DNA of 64,000 nt from JAHEME01 sp034435035 (GTDB taxonomy: Bacteria; Chloroflexota; Anaerolineae; Aggregatilineales; UBA3940), in the NCBI GenBank assembly GCA_034435035.1, contig DAOTXW010000061.1, positions 1 through 64,000 on the forward strand, read 5' to 3'. A program made the translations under genes and the position numbers. This document shows, in pieces, positions 1 through 7,688 of this stretch; the first letter of the stretch is position 1, and every line of letters begins with the position of its first letter. The notes beneath the pieces are model-generated. The model saw only the letters and a list, made by a program, of their open reading frames with translations, ran no database searches and was not told the DNA's origin.

Positions 1-127
1 CCGACTTCTTCCGCCGGCGGCCGATGGCGCATCGTCTGCTCGCTTTGCCTTTGAGCTCCGTCCTCTACGCCATCCGCCTCCTGTACAGTTGGTGTCGTCT
101 GGGAATCTATCCCCATCCGCATTCGCC

Positions 128-156
128 AGTATAGCACGACCCCGCGCTCTGCGCAA
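128..156 (-). promoter_or_regulatory. Minus-strand promoter pointing out of the window
   Basis: Read on the minus strand, TTGCGC (156-151) and TATACT (133-128) are separated by 17 bases, a good housekeeping spacing. Transcription would run toward base 1, so the gene it serves probably lies mostly or wholly outside the window. An AGGAGG-like box follows near 80, but the ATG after it meets a stop at once. Confidence 0.45.
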
Positions 157-236
157 GATCTGAAAATCCAAATCCCCCAAAGGGAGTCTTCCATGCCGGG
201 AGGGTCGTGATGCAAGCCCGCCCCCCCCTGGCCCGG

Positions 237-264
237 TTGCTTTCGGGAGCGGGGTGAGTATCAT
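237..264 (+). promoter_or_regulatory. Candidate promoter of the 327-1001 gene
   Basis: TTGCTT (237-242) and TATCAT (259-264) are 16 bases apart and would give a leader of about 55 bases. The rest of 1-326 shows this site, the opposing promoter at 128-156 and no supported gene. Confidence 0.4.
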
Positions 265-326
265 AGAACCGGAATGGATGGAGGCGCTATGGCAATGTCC
301 AGAAGTTCTGAGAACGGAGCGCGCAC

Positions 327-1001
327 ATGGTAAGACAGAAATATGTGCTGGTAACTCTCATCGCGGTTCTGCTGGCAGCGCTGCTGGCCGGCAGCTTCTC
401 CATCGCCCGGGCTGAGACCGCTGCATCCACCGCCGGCGTTGCTGTGACGTTTGGCGATCTGGTCTATTCAAATCAGGGACGCATGGCTGTCGTTCAGGTC
501 GCCGTTCAGAACACCGGCATTACGCCTGCCATCAGCGGCGGCAAGTACTACTTCATCCGGCAGCAGGATGGCAACCGCCATGATGTCACGCTGCTGGGCG
601 TCAGCCACGGAACGGTGCCGCTGGCGCTGCCGTGGGATCCCGAATACGGCGTAGCCCCCCTGTGGAAAGCGCATGTCATCTTCACCGATGGCGTGGCGGC
701 TGATTTCTATGTCGGCTGCCAGTATCTGGAAACGGTGATCGCCAGCGGGTTTGAGCCCCCCGACCTGCACTGGAAAGTGAACTGGCCGGGCGGCTGGTTT
801 GACTGTGGCAATGGGTACCGCGTCAAGCCTGAGGACCTTGCACCCGGGGCCTCGGCGTCCGTGCCGCTGACGATCTACCTGCAGCACCCGCGGCTGTGGG
901 CGGATCCGCCCCCGAATCGTCAGGTGTCCAGCCTGACGCTCAGCGTCTGGCGCGCCGACGGCGTCCTGCTGGAGAATGTAGCGTCCAAGACATTCCCATA
1001 A
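327..1001 (+). CDS. Secreted protein of unknown function
   Basis: This is a 224-residue protein of no family I recognise. Residues 1-30 are a classic signal peptide: a basic start, the hydrophobic run LIAVLLAALLAG, then an ARAE-type cleavage site. The mature part looks all-beta. It opens with a pattern (VTFGDLVYSNQGRMAVVQV) that resembles extracellular beta-sandwich domains carrying 'NTG' turns. Two cysteines around residues 132 and 160 could form a disulfide outside the membrane. The chosen ATG has GGAG seven bases upstream, and earlier ATGs are out of frame. The gene stands alone, with its own promoter and a terminator 42 bases after the stop. Confidence 0.75.
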   Translation: MVRQKYVLVTLIAVLLAALLAGSFSIARAETAASTAGVAVTFGDLVYSNQGRMAVVQVAVQNTGITPAISGGKYYFIRQQDGNRHDVTLLGVSHGTVPLALPWDPEYGVAPLWKAHVIFTDGVAADFYVGCQYLETVIASGFEPPDLHWKVNWPGGWFDCGNGYRVKPEDLAPGASASVPLTIYLQHPRLWADPPPNRQVSSLTLSVWRADGVLLENVASKTFP

Positions 1002-1042
1002 CGTATGACGGCTGTGCTGCAAGGCCTCCCCATCCGCTTATG

Positions 1043-1068
1043 AGATGCCCCGCCCCGGCGGGGCATCT
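1043..1068 (+). terminator. Hairpin terminator after the secreted protein gene
   Basis: Perfect 12-base arms, AGATGCCCCGCC and GGCGGGGCATCT, flank a two-base loop. Only a short pyrimidine stretch follows (TCC), so termination efficiency is uncertain. Confidence 0.55.
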
Positions 1069-1111
1069 TCCTGAGGCGGCCCGGAACGCCCCCGCCCGCG
1101 CAGCGCGCTGC

Positions 1112-1140
1112 TTGTAGCGCCCACCGGATGGAGGTATAAT
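1112..1140 (+). promoter_or_regulatory. Promoter of corA
   Basis: TTGTAG (1112-1117) and a consensus TATAAT (1135-1140) are separated by 17 bases. The predicted start near 1147 leaves an untranslated leader of about 360 bases before corA. Confidence 0.6.
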
Positions 1141-1146
1141 GCCTGC

Positions 1147-1510
1147 AACGTTCGCAAGCTGTTGGATGATTGATGGACGACTATCCTAGTTCCTGCTGGA
1201 AAAACCTGTACCTGACGATCCCCTGCAGCCATCCAGGGGCATCGACCGGCTAGCGCCCCTTTCTGGCTGGCGCGCCCGGCCCGGATGCCCCCCCACAGGG
1301 GCATCGGACGGGGCGGAAAGGAAGGCGCCAGCCATGTTCCACGCCGCTATCCTTCTCATCACAAGCTGCGCCGCTTCATGCGCCGCCGGCACAGTTTCCG
1401 GGCGCTCCGCCAACCGATCGCGCTGCACACCCCGGAAGATCCCGTTATCTCCCCCTGCTTGAGATGCGCCGCCACACCCACCCAATTCGCGCAGTCAGGG
1501 GAGAGAGAAC
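1147..1510 (+). other. Long structured leader of corA
   Basis: No credible ORF lies here. The stretch holds at least two hairpins. One has arms CCCCTG and CAGGGG near 1220-1240. The other has arms GATGCCCC and GGGGCATC at about 1283-1304. A good ribosome site (GGGGAGAGAG) ends it. A leader of this length before a magnesium transporter suggests RNA-level control. I could not match it to the M-box or to any other riboswitch consensus I know. Confidence 0.4.
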
Positions 1511-2443
1511 ATGATCACGATTCTGAAGAGCACTGAGTTCGGGCTGGAGCCGATGGGGGCTCTGGCCGATGGCAGCTGGGTCAACCTGGTCGATCCGGGG
1601 CCGCAGGATGTCGCCCATATCCACGAGGAGTTCGGCCTGCCCGCCGACTTCATCACGGCGGCGCTCGACGTGGACGAGCGCCCGCGCACCGAGCGCGAGG
1701 ATGGCTCGATCCTGATCGTGCTGCGCATCCCGCATGAGATGGGCGAGGACTCCGATATCCCTTATGTGACCGTGCCGCTGTCCATCGCGCTGAACGACCG
1801 CGTCATCGTCACGGTCTGCAAGTACCAGACGCCGATCATCAGCAACCTGGTGAACGGGCGGATGCGGGGGTTCAGCACCACCAAGCGCGTGCGCTTTGTC
1901 CTGCAGCTGTTGTGGGCCATCGCCCATTACTATCTGAACTGCCTGCGGCGCATCAACGATGCCGTGGACAGGCTGGAGGATCGGCTGCAGAAGTCGCTGC
2001 AGAACCGGGAAGTGCTGGCGCTGCTGAAGTACCAGAAGAGCCTGACCTACTTCACCACTGCGCTCAAATCCAATGATCTGGTGCTGGGGCGGCTGCAGCG
2101 CAGCCGGCTGTTCAACCAGTACCCGGAGGATGAAGACCTGCTGGACGATGTCACCACCGAGATCGGGCAGGCCATCGAGATGACGCGCATCTCCAGCGAC
2201 ATCCTCAGCCAGATGATGGACGCCTTCGCCTCCATCATCTCCAACAACCTGAACGTGGTGATGAAGTTCCTGGCGTCGTTCACTGTGATCCTGTCGCTGC
2301 CGTCGGTGGTCGCCAGCATCTACGGCATGAACATCGACCTGCCCTTCCAGGATCATCGACTGGCTTTTGGGATCACCATGGGGATCGCGCTGGCCATCTC
2401 CAGCGCCACGGCCTATGTCTTCTGGCGCAAGGATTGGCTGTGA
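1511..2443 (+). CDS. corA: CorA-family magnesium/cobalt transporter
   Basis: The protein is a pentameric inner-membrane channel for Mg2+ and related divalent ions. It has 310 residues, the usual CorA length. The N-terminal two thirds form the cytoplasmic alpha/beta domain and the long helical funnel stalk. Two transmembrane helices lie at about residues 248-270 and 285-305. The selectivity-filter signature YGMN sits between them (around residue 275), and the short acidic-polar loop after it (IDLPF) is typical. The C-terminus ends in a basic RKDWL. The start has a strong purine-rich ribosome site nine bases upstream. The gene is alone behind its own promoter and a long leader. Confidence 0.95.
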   Translation: MITILKSTEFGLEPMGALADGSWVNLVDPGPQDVAHIHEEFGLPADFITAALDVDERPRTEREDGSILIVLRIPHEMGEDSDIPYVTVPLSIALNDRVIVTVCKYQTPIISNLVNGRMRGFSTTKRVRFVLQLLWAIAHYYLNCLRRINDAVDRLEDRLQKSLQNREVLALLKYQKSLTYFTTALKSNDLVLGRLQRSRLFNQYPEDEDLLDDVTTEIGQAIEMTRISSDILSQMMDAFASIISNNLNVVMKFLASFTVILSLPSVVASIYGMNIDLPFQDHRLAFGITMGIALAISSATAYVFWRKDWL

Positions 2444-2506
2444 GCCACCCCGCGCAGCGCAGCGGGTCCGGCCATACGCCGGGCCCGCTGTACGCCTCAT
2501 CCGGCT

Positions 2507-3646
2507 TCAGGAGCCGGCCAGCTCCGCCAGATCCAGGACGCGGATGCGCAGCGTGAAGCAGCTCCCCTGCCCCAGCACGCTGCGGACGGCGATATCGCCG
2601 CCGTGCAGCAGCGCCACGTGCCGGACAATGGCCAGCCCCGATCCAGCTCCCTGCTGCTCGTTCTTGTGCCGGTCCACCTGGTAGAAGGCGTCAAAAAGAT
2701 GCTCCTGCTCGGCAGGCGGGATGCCCATGCCCTGATCTTCCACCTCGATCACCAGGTAGCTGCCCTCCTGCCGCACGCGGACGGATATCTCCGCCTCTCC
2801 GTTCGGGGTCGAGAACTTGATGGCGTTGTCCAGCAGGTGACGGATCGCGGCGGCCAGGTAGGTCTGGTCGGCCAGCAGAGGCGGCAGGCCGGCGGCATGG
2901 TACAGGTTGATCGCCACGCCCCGGCTGGCCGACCGGGAGCGCATCTCCTCGACAATCAGCTCCAGGAAGGCGACAACATCCGGGATCACGCTGCGGCGGC
3001 GCTCATAGATCTTGGCGCCGTAGCCCGCCTCCAGTTCGGCCAGGATCAGGAAGTCCGTGATGAGCGCCGACAGGCGCTCGCTGCCGCGCTGGATGCCATT
3101 GACCATCTGCCGCAGCTCGTCGCTGTGGGTGAAGCTGGGGCTGTTGGCCATCATCTCCGCATAGGCCACGATGTACGTCAGCGGGGTGCGGAACTCGTGA
3201 TGCAGCACTTTCAGGATGTCCTGCTTGAGCACCTCGATGCGGCGCTCCTGCCAGGCGGAAAGCTCCTGCCGCCGACGCAGCGCCGCCTGGATCGAAACCA
3301 GCAGGTCGGTGAAGTCAAAGGGCTTGATGACATAATCATCCACGCCCTGCAGCTTGCCGTAGCGGATATCCTGCCTCTGCCCCTTGGCCGTCAGGAAGAT
3401 GAAGGGGATCGACACCCACTCCGGGCGCTGGCGGACCGCCGCCAGGAAGCCGTAGCCATCCATGCGCGGCATGCGGATATCCGAGAGGATGAGGTCGGGC
3501 GGCTCGGTCAGGCTGTTCAGCACGCGCAGCGCATCCAGCCCATCCACCGCCGGGGAAACGCGGTAGCCGTGCATTTCCAGCAGGTCGCGCAGCCCCTGGA
3601 GCAGCGCTTCATCATCTTCCACCACACAGATATGCGGAGTGCCCAC
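2507..3646 (-). CDS. Receiver-histidine kinase hybrid protein
   Basis: This is a 379-residue cytoplasmic signalling protein. Residues 1-120 form a receiver with the acidic pair E10/D11/D12, phospho-acceptor D56 (LILSDIRMP) and the conserved lysine in DDYVIKPF. A HisKA dimerisation helix follows with the phospho-histidine in LHHEFRTPL (around 150). The HATPase_c domain comes next, with N box (LLDNAIKF), G1 box (EVEDQGMGIP) and G2 box (GAGSGLAIV). There is no membrane segment or sensor domain, so the input is presumably phosphotransfer from another kinase. The GTG start has AGGAG six bases upstream. It is divergent from the Trm112-like gene and the lone receiver at 4212, a possible partner. Confidence 0.9.
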   Translation of the reverse strand: MGTPHICVVEDDEALLQGLRDLLEMHGYRVSPAVDGLDALRVLNSLTEPPDLILSDIRMPRMDGYGFLAAVRQRPEWVSIPFIFLTAKGQRQDIRYGKLQGVDDYVIKPFDFTDLLVSIQAALRRRQELSAWQERRIEVLKQDILKVLHHEFRTPLTYIVAYAEMMANSPSFTHSDELRQMVNGIQRGSERLSALITDFLILAELEAGYGAKIYERRRSVIPDVVAFLELIVEEMRSRSASRGVAINLYHAAGLPPLLADQTYLAAAIRHLLDNAIKFSTPNGEAEISVRVRQEGSYLVIEVEDQGMGIPPAEQEHLFDAFYQVDRHKNEQQGAGSGLAIVRHVALLHGGDIAVRSVLGQGSCFTLRIRVLDLAELAGS

Positions 3647-3728
3647 GATCGCTCCTGTTAGCTGCCAGCCCGGCCCCCTGGCAGCCCGGTCACCAATATG
3701 TCCTATTCACGGCCCCTGCGATTATTGC

Positions 3729-3749
3729 TAACATCATGTTACGAGTATA
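3729..3749 (-). promoter_or_regulatory. -10 box and palindrome before the hybrid kinase
   Basis: On the minus strand TATACT (3749-3744) is a fair -10 box, with no good -35. Directly downstream lies a perfect 13-base palindrome, TAACATCATGTTA (3729-3741), where a repressor would cover the transcription start. The regulator is unknown. Confidence 0.4.
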
Positions 3750-3825
3750 TCAGACTCTCATCAGCAGGGCGGCATCGGGCCGCGGCGCAGGGCCGTTGAG
3801 GGGGAAAACTACCCTCTCCGGGGGT

Positions 3826-3854
3826 TTGGCAGGGGGTCAGGCTGCTGCTATACT
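3826..3854 (+). promoter_or_regulatory. Promoter of the Trm112-like gene and receiver
   Basis: TTGGCA (3826-3831) and TATACT (3849-3854) are exactly 17 bases apart. The leader would be about 50 bases and contains AGGAG near 3892. Confidence 0.6.
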
Positions 3855-3911
3855 TGATCCCGCGCCCGGAAGCGGGCCACACCCCCAGCCCAGGAGTAAT
3901 CCCGCAAGGTT

Positions 3912-4148
3912 ATGATTGACCCAGAACTGCTTGAGATGCTGCGCTGCCCGGTGGCCGTCCAGAACGCCACCAGCCCCGAAACGGGCCGGCTGGAACTGGT
4001 GCGTGATGGCGCCTGGCTGTTCTGCCGGGATTCTGGCTACAAGTACCCGATCATCGACGGCATCCCGGTGATGCTGAAGCATGTGGGGGAAAAGTACCGG
4101 GATACGCCTGTCGAAAACCTGCCTGTCCCGCCGCCGGAGCCTGACTAG
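3912..4148 (+). CDS. Trm112/YcaR-like small protein
   Basis: This 78-residue protein resembles the Trm112p/UPF0434 family. Those short zinc-ribbon-like proteins include activators of methyltransferases. The signature parts are present: the opening PELLEMLRCP, a central CRDSGYKYPI and the closing IDGIPVML. Many family members have two CxxC pairs; here only single cysteines at about residues 12 and 36 remain, so zinc binding is doubtful. No methyltransferase gene is adjacent. It probably shares a transcript with the receiver 63 bases downstream. Confidence 0.75.
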   Translation: MIDPELLEMLRCPVAVQNATSPETGRLELVRDGAWLFCRDSGYKYPIIDGIPVMLKHVGEKYRDTPVENLPVPPPEPD

Positions 4149-4211
4149 CGCAGCCGACAAGCTGGCCGCGAACCGCCGCTGGAGTGCTCGCAGCCGGCAT
4201 GGAGATCGCCT

Positions 4212-4628
4212 ATGACCGAGACACTCACGCCCGAAACCCGCATCCTGATCGTCGATGATGATCCTGGCCTGCTGACGCTGCTGACCAAAGTCATCACCCG
4301 GATGGGCGTGACGCCTGTCACCGCCGAGACCGGCCAGCGCGCGCTGGAGGCGCTGCAGGCGACCGGCCCCTTCGATCTGATGATCCTGGATCTGATGCTG
4401 CCGGATGTGGACGGCTTCGAGGTGCTCACACGCCTGCGGGCGGAGAGTGCGAACAACCAGATGCCCGTGCTGATTCTCTCCGCACGGGCCGACCCGGATA
4501 CCATTAAGGAAGGGCTGGCGCTGGGCGCCGATGGCTACCTGACCAAGCCCTATCTGCCCAACACGCTCACCAGCCGTGTGCGGGCGGCGCTGGCACAGGG
4601 CCGGCGCCCGCAGGAACAACTCTTCTAG
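4212..4628 (+). CDS. Stand-alone response regulator receiver
   Basis: This 138-residue protein is a single CheY-like receiver with no output domain. The acidic cluster is D15-D17, the phospho-acceptor is D60 (LMILDLMLPDVDG), the conserved Ser/Thr lies in LILSARAD and the lysine in YLTKPY. The C-terminus is a short basic tail. Such proteins act by binding partners or as phosphotransfer intermediates. The nearest candidate partner is the divergent hybrid at 2507-3646, which contains both a receiver and a kinase. That pairing is inference from position. Confidence 0.9.
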   Translation: MTETLTPETRILIVDDDPGLLTLLTKVITRMGVTPVTAETGQRALEALQATGPFDLMILDLMLPDVDGFEVLTRLRAESANNQMPVLILSARADPDTIKEGLALGADGYLTKPYLPNTLTSRVRAALAQGRRPQEQLF

Positions 4629-4742
4629 CGCCTGTCACGAACCCGGGCCTCCTCCCCGGTGGCGCGGCTTGTCCTCTCCTGCGCTGAGGGAGGCGGCAAG
4701 CCGCGTCGGGCGCTCCCGTACCGCCAGAGCGCCGGACAGGCG

Positions 4743-5405
4743 CTAGCGGCCGGTCGGCTCATCGTCCGGGAATGAATCGCCGTCGAAGTCGTCATCCTCC
4801 AGATAGTCGCCGCTGCTGAGCCGGCGGCGCGGGCGAGCCGCCGGGCGGTCATCCAGATAGTCCACCTCGGCGTCAATATCCTCGATCGCGCTGAGGCCGC
4901 CCAGGCTGCGGGCGCGGCGGCTGCCGGAGGGCAGCGCCCGCGGCGAACCCAGATCGCCGCGCGACCGGCGCGTCAGGCGCGGGTACTGCCCCCGGGTATT
5001 CAGTTCATGCTGACGCAGCGCCTCCCGGAACGGGGTGCGGCGCGATCGCGTCCAGCGGGCGACCACCCACGCGAGCGTCATGGTCGGGATGAGCTGGGTG
5101 CCGGGGATCAGGCCCTCCACCAGCGTGATCACCTTGAGCTGCCCCAGGCCCAGCAGTTCCAGGATGACCCATGAGATGGGCGCGGAAAAGACATCGAACA
5201 CCGCGTCCAGCAGGTCGAGCGCGATAGGCACCGTGATCGGGATCGCCTGCAGAGTCTCGAAGAAGTCGGCGTTCTCCGGGATCTCTAACTGCTGGATCTG
5301 CCGGGCGGCCAGCACCAGCAGCGCGACGGCAGCCGCTACCAGCGCCCCTCCGATCAGCGCCAGCACGATCAGCGCGTCACGCAGCGGGATATTGTTGAGG
5401 TCCAC
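4743..5405 (-). CDS. Membrane protein with charged C-terminal tail
   Basis: A 220-residue protein that I cannot assign to a named family. It has a hydrophobic segment at about residues 12-34 (DALIVLALIGGALVAAAVAL) and a second, weaker hydrophobic region around 55-115. That second region has an FSAPISWVILELLGLGQLKV stretch like a re-entrant or amphipathic element. From about residue 130 it becomes a basic linker (RRSRG, SRRAR) and then a strongly acidic, probably disordered tail (YLEDDDFDGDSF). The GTG start is supported by GAGGAGGAA. It lies 37 bases downstream of the CBS-pair gene on the same strand and is probably cotranscribed with it. Confidence 0.65.
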   Translation of the reverse strand: MDLNNIPLRDALIVLALIGGALVAAAVALLVLAARQIQQLEIPENADFFETLQAIPITVPIALDLLDAVFDVFSAPISWVILELLGLGQLKVITLVEGLIPGTQLIPTMTLAWVVARWTRSRRTPFREALRQHELNTRGQYPRLTRRSRGDLGSPRALPSGSRRARSLGGLSAIEDIDAEVDYLDDRPAARPRRRLSSGDYLEDDDFDGDSFPDDEPTGR

Positions 5406-5442
5406 TCTCTGTTCCTCCTCAGGCCAGCCCCGGGCGCAGGGA

Positions 5443-5844
5443 TCAGCCCGGCTCCGTGATGACTTCGGTGATCAGGTCGGTCATCGAGACGATCCCCAGC
5501 AGCGCGCTGCCATCCACCACCAGCAGATGGCCGATGCGATACTGGCGGAAGATCCGCGCAATATACTGCACCTCCAGCCCGGGCGCGATGGTGATGGCCG
5601 GCTTGGTCATCACCTCGTAGACCCTGACCCGGGCCGGGTCGAGCTTTTCGGCCAGCACTTTGCTGATGACATCCGCATAGGTGATGATCCCGTAGGCGTC
5701 ATCGCGGTCGTGCGGCACGACGATCAGGCTGCGCACTCCCTCATGCCGCATCTGGACGGCAGCTTCTGCCACGCTGGCATCGTCCAGGATGCTGGCAACT
5801 TCTGTGTGCATGATGTTACGCGCGCGCAGATGATAGTTAGCCAC
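5443..5844 (-). CDS. CBS-domain pair protein
   Basis: The 133-residue protein consists of two CBS motifs forming one Bateman module, a fold that binds adenine nucleotides or similar ligands as an energy sensor. Motif one runs from ARNIMHTEV to GIITYADVI and motif two from VYEVMTKPAI to GIVSMTDLI. The second ends in the usual (S/T)xxD pattern that contacts a ribose. No catalytic or channel domain is fused, so it may act in trans, perhaps on the membrane protein directly downstream. The GTG start has GGAGGG five bases upstream. Confidence 0.85.
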   Translation of the reverse strand: MANYHLRARNIMHTEVASILDDASVAEAAVQMRHEGVRSLIVVPHDRDDAYGIITYADVISKVLAEKLDPARVRVYEVMTKPAITIAPGLEVQYIARIFRQYRIGHLLVVDGSALLGIVSMTDLITEVITEPG

Positions 5845-6001
5845 CTCAGCCCTCCGGATGCGGCACAGGCGCAGGCGCCCTCAGCCATGCTGATCGCCAT
5901 TATGGATTGAGCGCCCCGCCTGCACAAATCGACCGCCGCCTCCCCGAATCGACGGCGCCCCGCTCTCACCACGCGGGGCGCCGGGAAGCGGCAGGCGGGG
6001 G

Positions 6002-6382
6002 CTACTCCAGCGTCATCAGGTAGGCCACCAGATCCTCGATGTCCTGCTCGCTGAGCGTCTCAGCGTAGTTCTTGTTCATCGCATCCGAGTAGCCCTCGAC
6101 CACATAGGAGCCGGGCTGGATGATCGACTGGCGAAGATACTCCTGCGGCGAAACGCCCTCCAGCCGCGACGCCGCGCGGGTGGCGATTCCCTGAAAAGAC
6201 GGGCCGACCAGATCGGTGCCGTCCAGGGTGTGGCAGGTGGCACAGGGGATGCCGCTTGCCCCACCGGAAAGGTACAGATCCTGCCCGCGGGCCGCTGCCT
6301 GATCGTCCGCCGCGGCGGCGCCCGGGCCGCAGGCCGCCAGCAGGACTCCCAGACCCAGAAGCCCTATCCACACTCGTTTCAT
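6002..6382 (-). CDS. Lipoprotein c-type cytochrome
   Basis: A 126-residue monohaem cytochrome c attached to the outer face of the membrane. The signal peptide ends in a lipobox (LLAAC, cysteine about residue 18). The haem motif CATCH lies near residue 48, and the distal ligand is the methionine in YSDAMNKNY (about 101). The C-terminal helix has the usual DIEDLVAYLMTL. It likely carries electrons to a terminal oxidase. No oxidase genes are in this window, and its partner is unknown. The ATG has AGGAGAG about ten bases upstream. The gene stands alone, about 160 bases from the CBS-pair gene. Confidence 0.9.
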   Translation of the reverse strand: MKRVWIGLLGLGVLLAACGPGAAAADDQAAARGQDLYLSGGASGIPCATCHTLDGTDLVGPSFQGIATRAASRLEGVSPQEYLRQSIIQPGSYVVEGYSDAMNKNYAETLSEQDIEDLVAYLMTLE

Positions 6383-6512
6383 AAGACAGTCTCTCCTGTT
6401 CCAAGACGGCCCGCCCTCAACCTGAGCGGGCGGCAGCCGGAGTATAGCGCAGGCACAAAGGCACGATCAAGGAACTGGCGCGCCGGCTCGCCGGGAAAGC
6501 GGGCCGGGGAAG

Positions 6513-7649
6513 TCAGGGGGCAAGCCGCGGCGCGGCGAAATCCGCGATGGCCTCCCCGGCGATGCGGCTGCCGGCGGCGGTCAGGTGAACGTCATCCCAG
6601 TAAACAGCGGCCGGATCGCGCCGCGCCGCGCCGTCGATCAGCGCCGGCTCCAGATCGAGCCAGTCGGCGCCCAGCGCCTCCAGCAGCCGGCGGTAGTGGA
6701 CGTACACGGCGCGGTCATAGGCGTAGGACTCAGTGAGCGGCAGGGCGAAGGATCGCGGCGGCACCAGCACGAAGGCCAGCCGCAGATCGTGATCGGCGGC
6801 GTAGGCCAGCAGCCCCGCCAGATCGGCCTGCGTGGAGGCGACGGCCTCCGGCGCGACCTCCACCCGGCGCCGCCCGGCCATCCCCAGGATGCGGTTGGCG
6901 TACACGGCCAGCAGCCGGTAGGTGCGCAGGCTGCGCAGAGGGCGCTTGAGGCGCTCGGCCAGCGAGGGAGGAGGCTCCGGCGGGCCGGGGGGCGGATCGT
7001 CGCCGGACTCTCCGGCGCTGCCGGGTTCTGCGGCGCCGCCCGCGACATCGGCCAGCGTGCTCAGGCGCAGGCTGCGCCCGAAGTCGTTCTGGGTGGTGAT
7101 CAGCACCAGCACCAGATCGGGGGCATAGGACGGCGCGTCCAGCGCCTCCAGCAGGCGGCGCTCCTGCTCCTGGCCATAGCCGGGGACGCCCCAGCCCATG
7201 ACCTCGACCGGGGTGTCCAGGCGGGCCGCCAGCGCGGCCTCCACCTGCGCAGCCGGCGCCTCCTCGACGGCCACGCCCGCGCCGAAGACGAGCGAATCGC
7301 CCAGCAGCAGGACCCGGCGGACGCCGGGCGGGCGCTCCGGGAGGTAGTCGCGGTCGTCGCGGAAGCCCAGGTTGTTGGTGCGGACGGCGATGGTCGCGCC
7401 GTCGGACTGGCGCACGAACTCGACGACCAGGCCGGGCTTCAGGCGGTATTCCAGGAATGGATCCGGCTCATAGAGGGAGACGGAAGCCTCCCAGTTGGGC
7501 GGGGCCGCGCCGGGGCGGGCCTCCAGGGGATCGTACACCAGCCGCAGGAAGGCTTCGACCAGCCCCAGGCCGATCAGCAGGCTGAGGGCGGCGGCCAGCA
7601 GGCCGCGGGCCGCCTCGCGGCGGCGGGATGGAGGATCGGGCGGGTTCAT
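6513..7649 (-). CDS. Membrane-anchored SGNH/GDSL hydrolase
   Basis: This 378-residue protein has an N-terminal anchor helix at about 13-37 (LLAAALSLLIGLGLVEAFL) and an extracytoplasmic SGNH-hydrolase domain. Block I is LLLGDSLVFG with the nucleophilic serine, block II a glycine in GWGVPGYG, block III TTQNDFG, and block V DDVHLT with the catalytic Asp-His. A proline/glycine-rich linker at about 205-225 interrupts the domain. Such enzymes deacylate surface sugars or lipids; the substrate is unknown. A second paralogue lies at 34531-35790. A -10 box sits so close to the ATG that the message may be leaderless. Confidence 0.85.
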   Translation of the reverse strand: MNPPDPPSRRREAARGLLAAALSLLIGLGLVEAFLRLVYDPLEARPGAAPPNWEASVSLYEPDPFLEYRLKPGLVVEFVRQSDGATIAVRTNNLGFRDDRDYLPERPPGVRRVLLLGDSLVFGAGVAVEEAPAAQVEAALAARLDTPVEVMGWGVPGYGQEQERRLLEALDAPSYAPDLVLVLITTQNDFGRSLRLSTLADVAGGAAEPGSAGESGDDPPPGPPEPPPSLAERLKRPLRSLRTYRLLAVYANRILGMAGRRRVEVAPEAVASTQADLAGLLAYAADHDLRLAFVLVPPRSFALPLTESYAYDRAVYVHYRRLLEALGADWLDLEPALIDGAARRDPAAVYWDDVHLTAAGSRIAGEAIADFAAPRLAP

Positions 7650-7658
7650 CAGGCGGCG

Positions 7659-7688
7659 ATTGTAGCGGCGCGGGCCGCCGCCGTCGAA
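7659..7688 (-). promoter_or_regulatory. Promoter of the SGNH hydrolase gene
   Basis: On the minus strand TTCGAC (7688-7683) and TACAAT (7664-7659) are 18 bases apart. The ATG begins only ten bases past the -10 box, so little or no leader would be transcribed. Confidence 0.4.

Noticed and set aside
1..32. Partial minus-strand gene starting at an ATG at 32 and leaving the window
   Set aside because: Only about ten codons can be seen and there is no ribosome site. The promoter at 128-156 is reported without a gene.
1147..1510. M-box (ykoK) magnesium riboswitch before corA
   Set aside because: I could not match its conserved core. Only unrelated hairpins are visible, so it is listed as a leader of unknown type.
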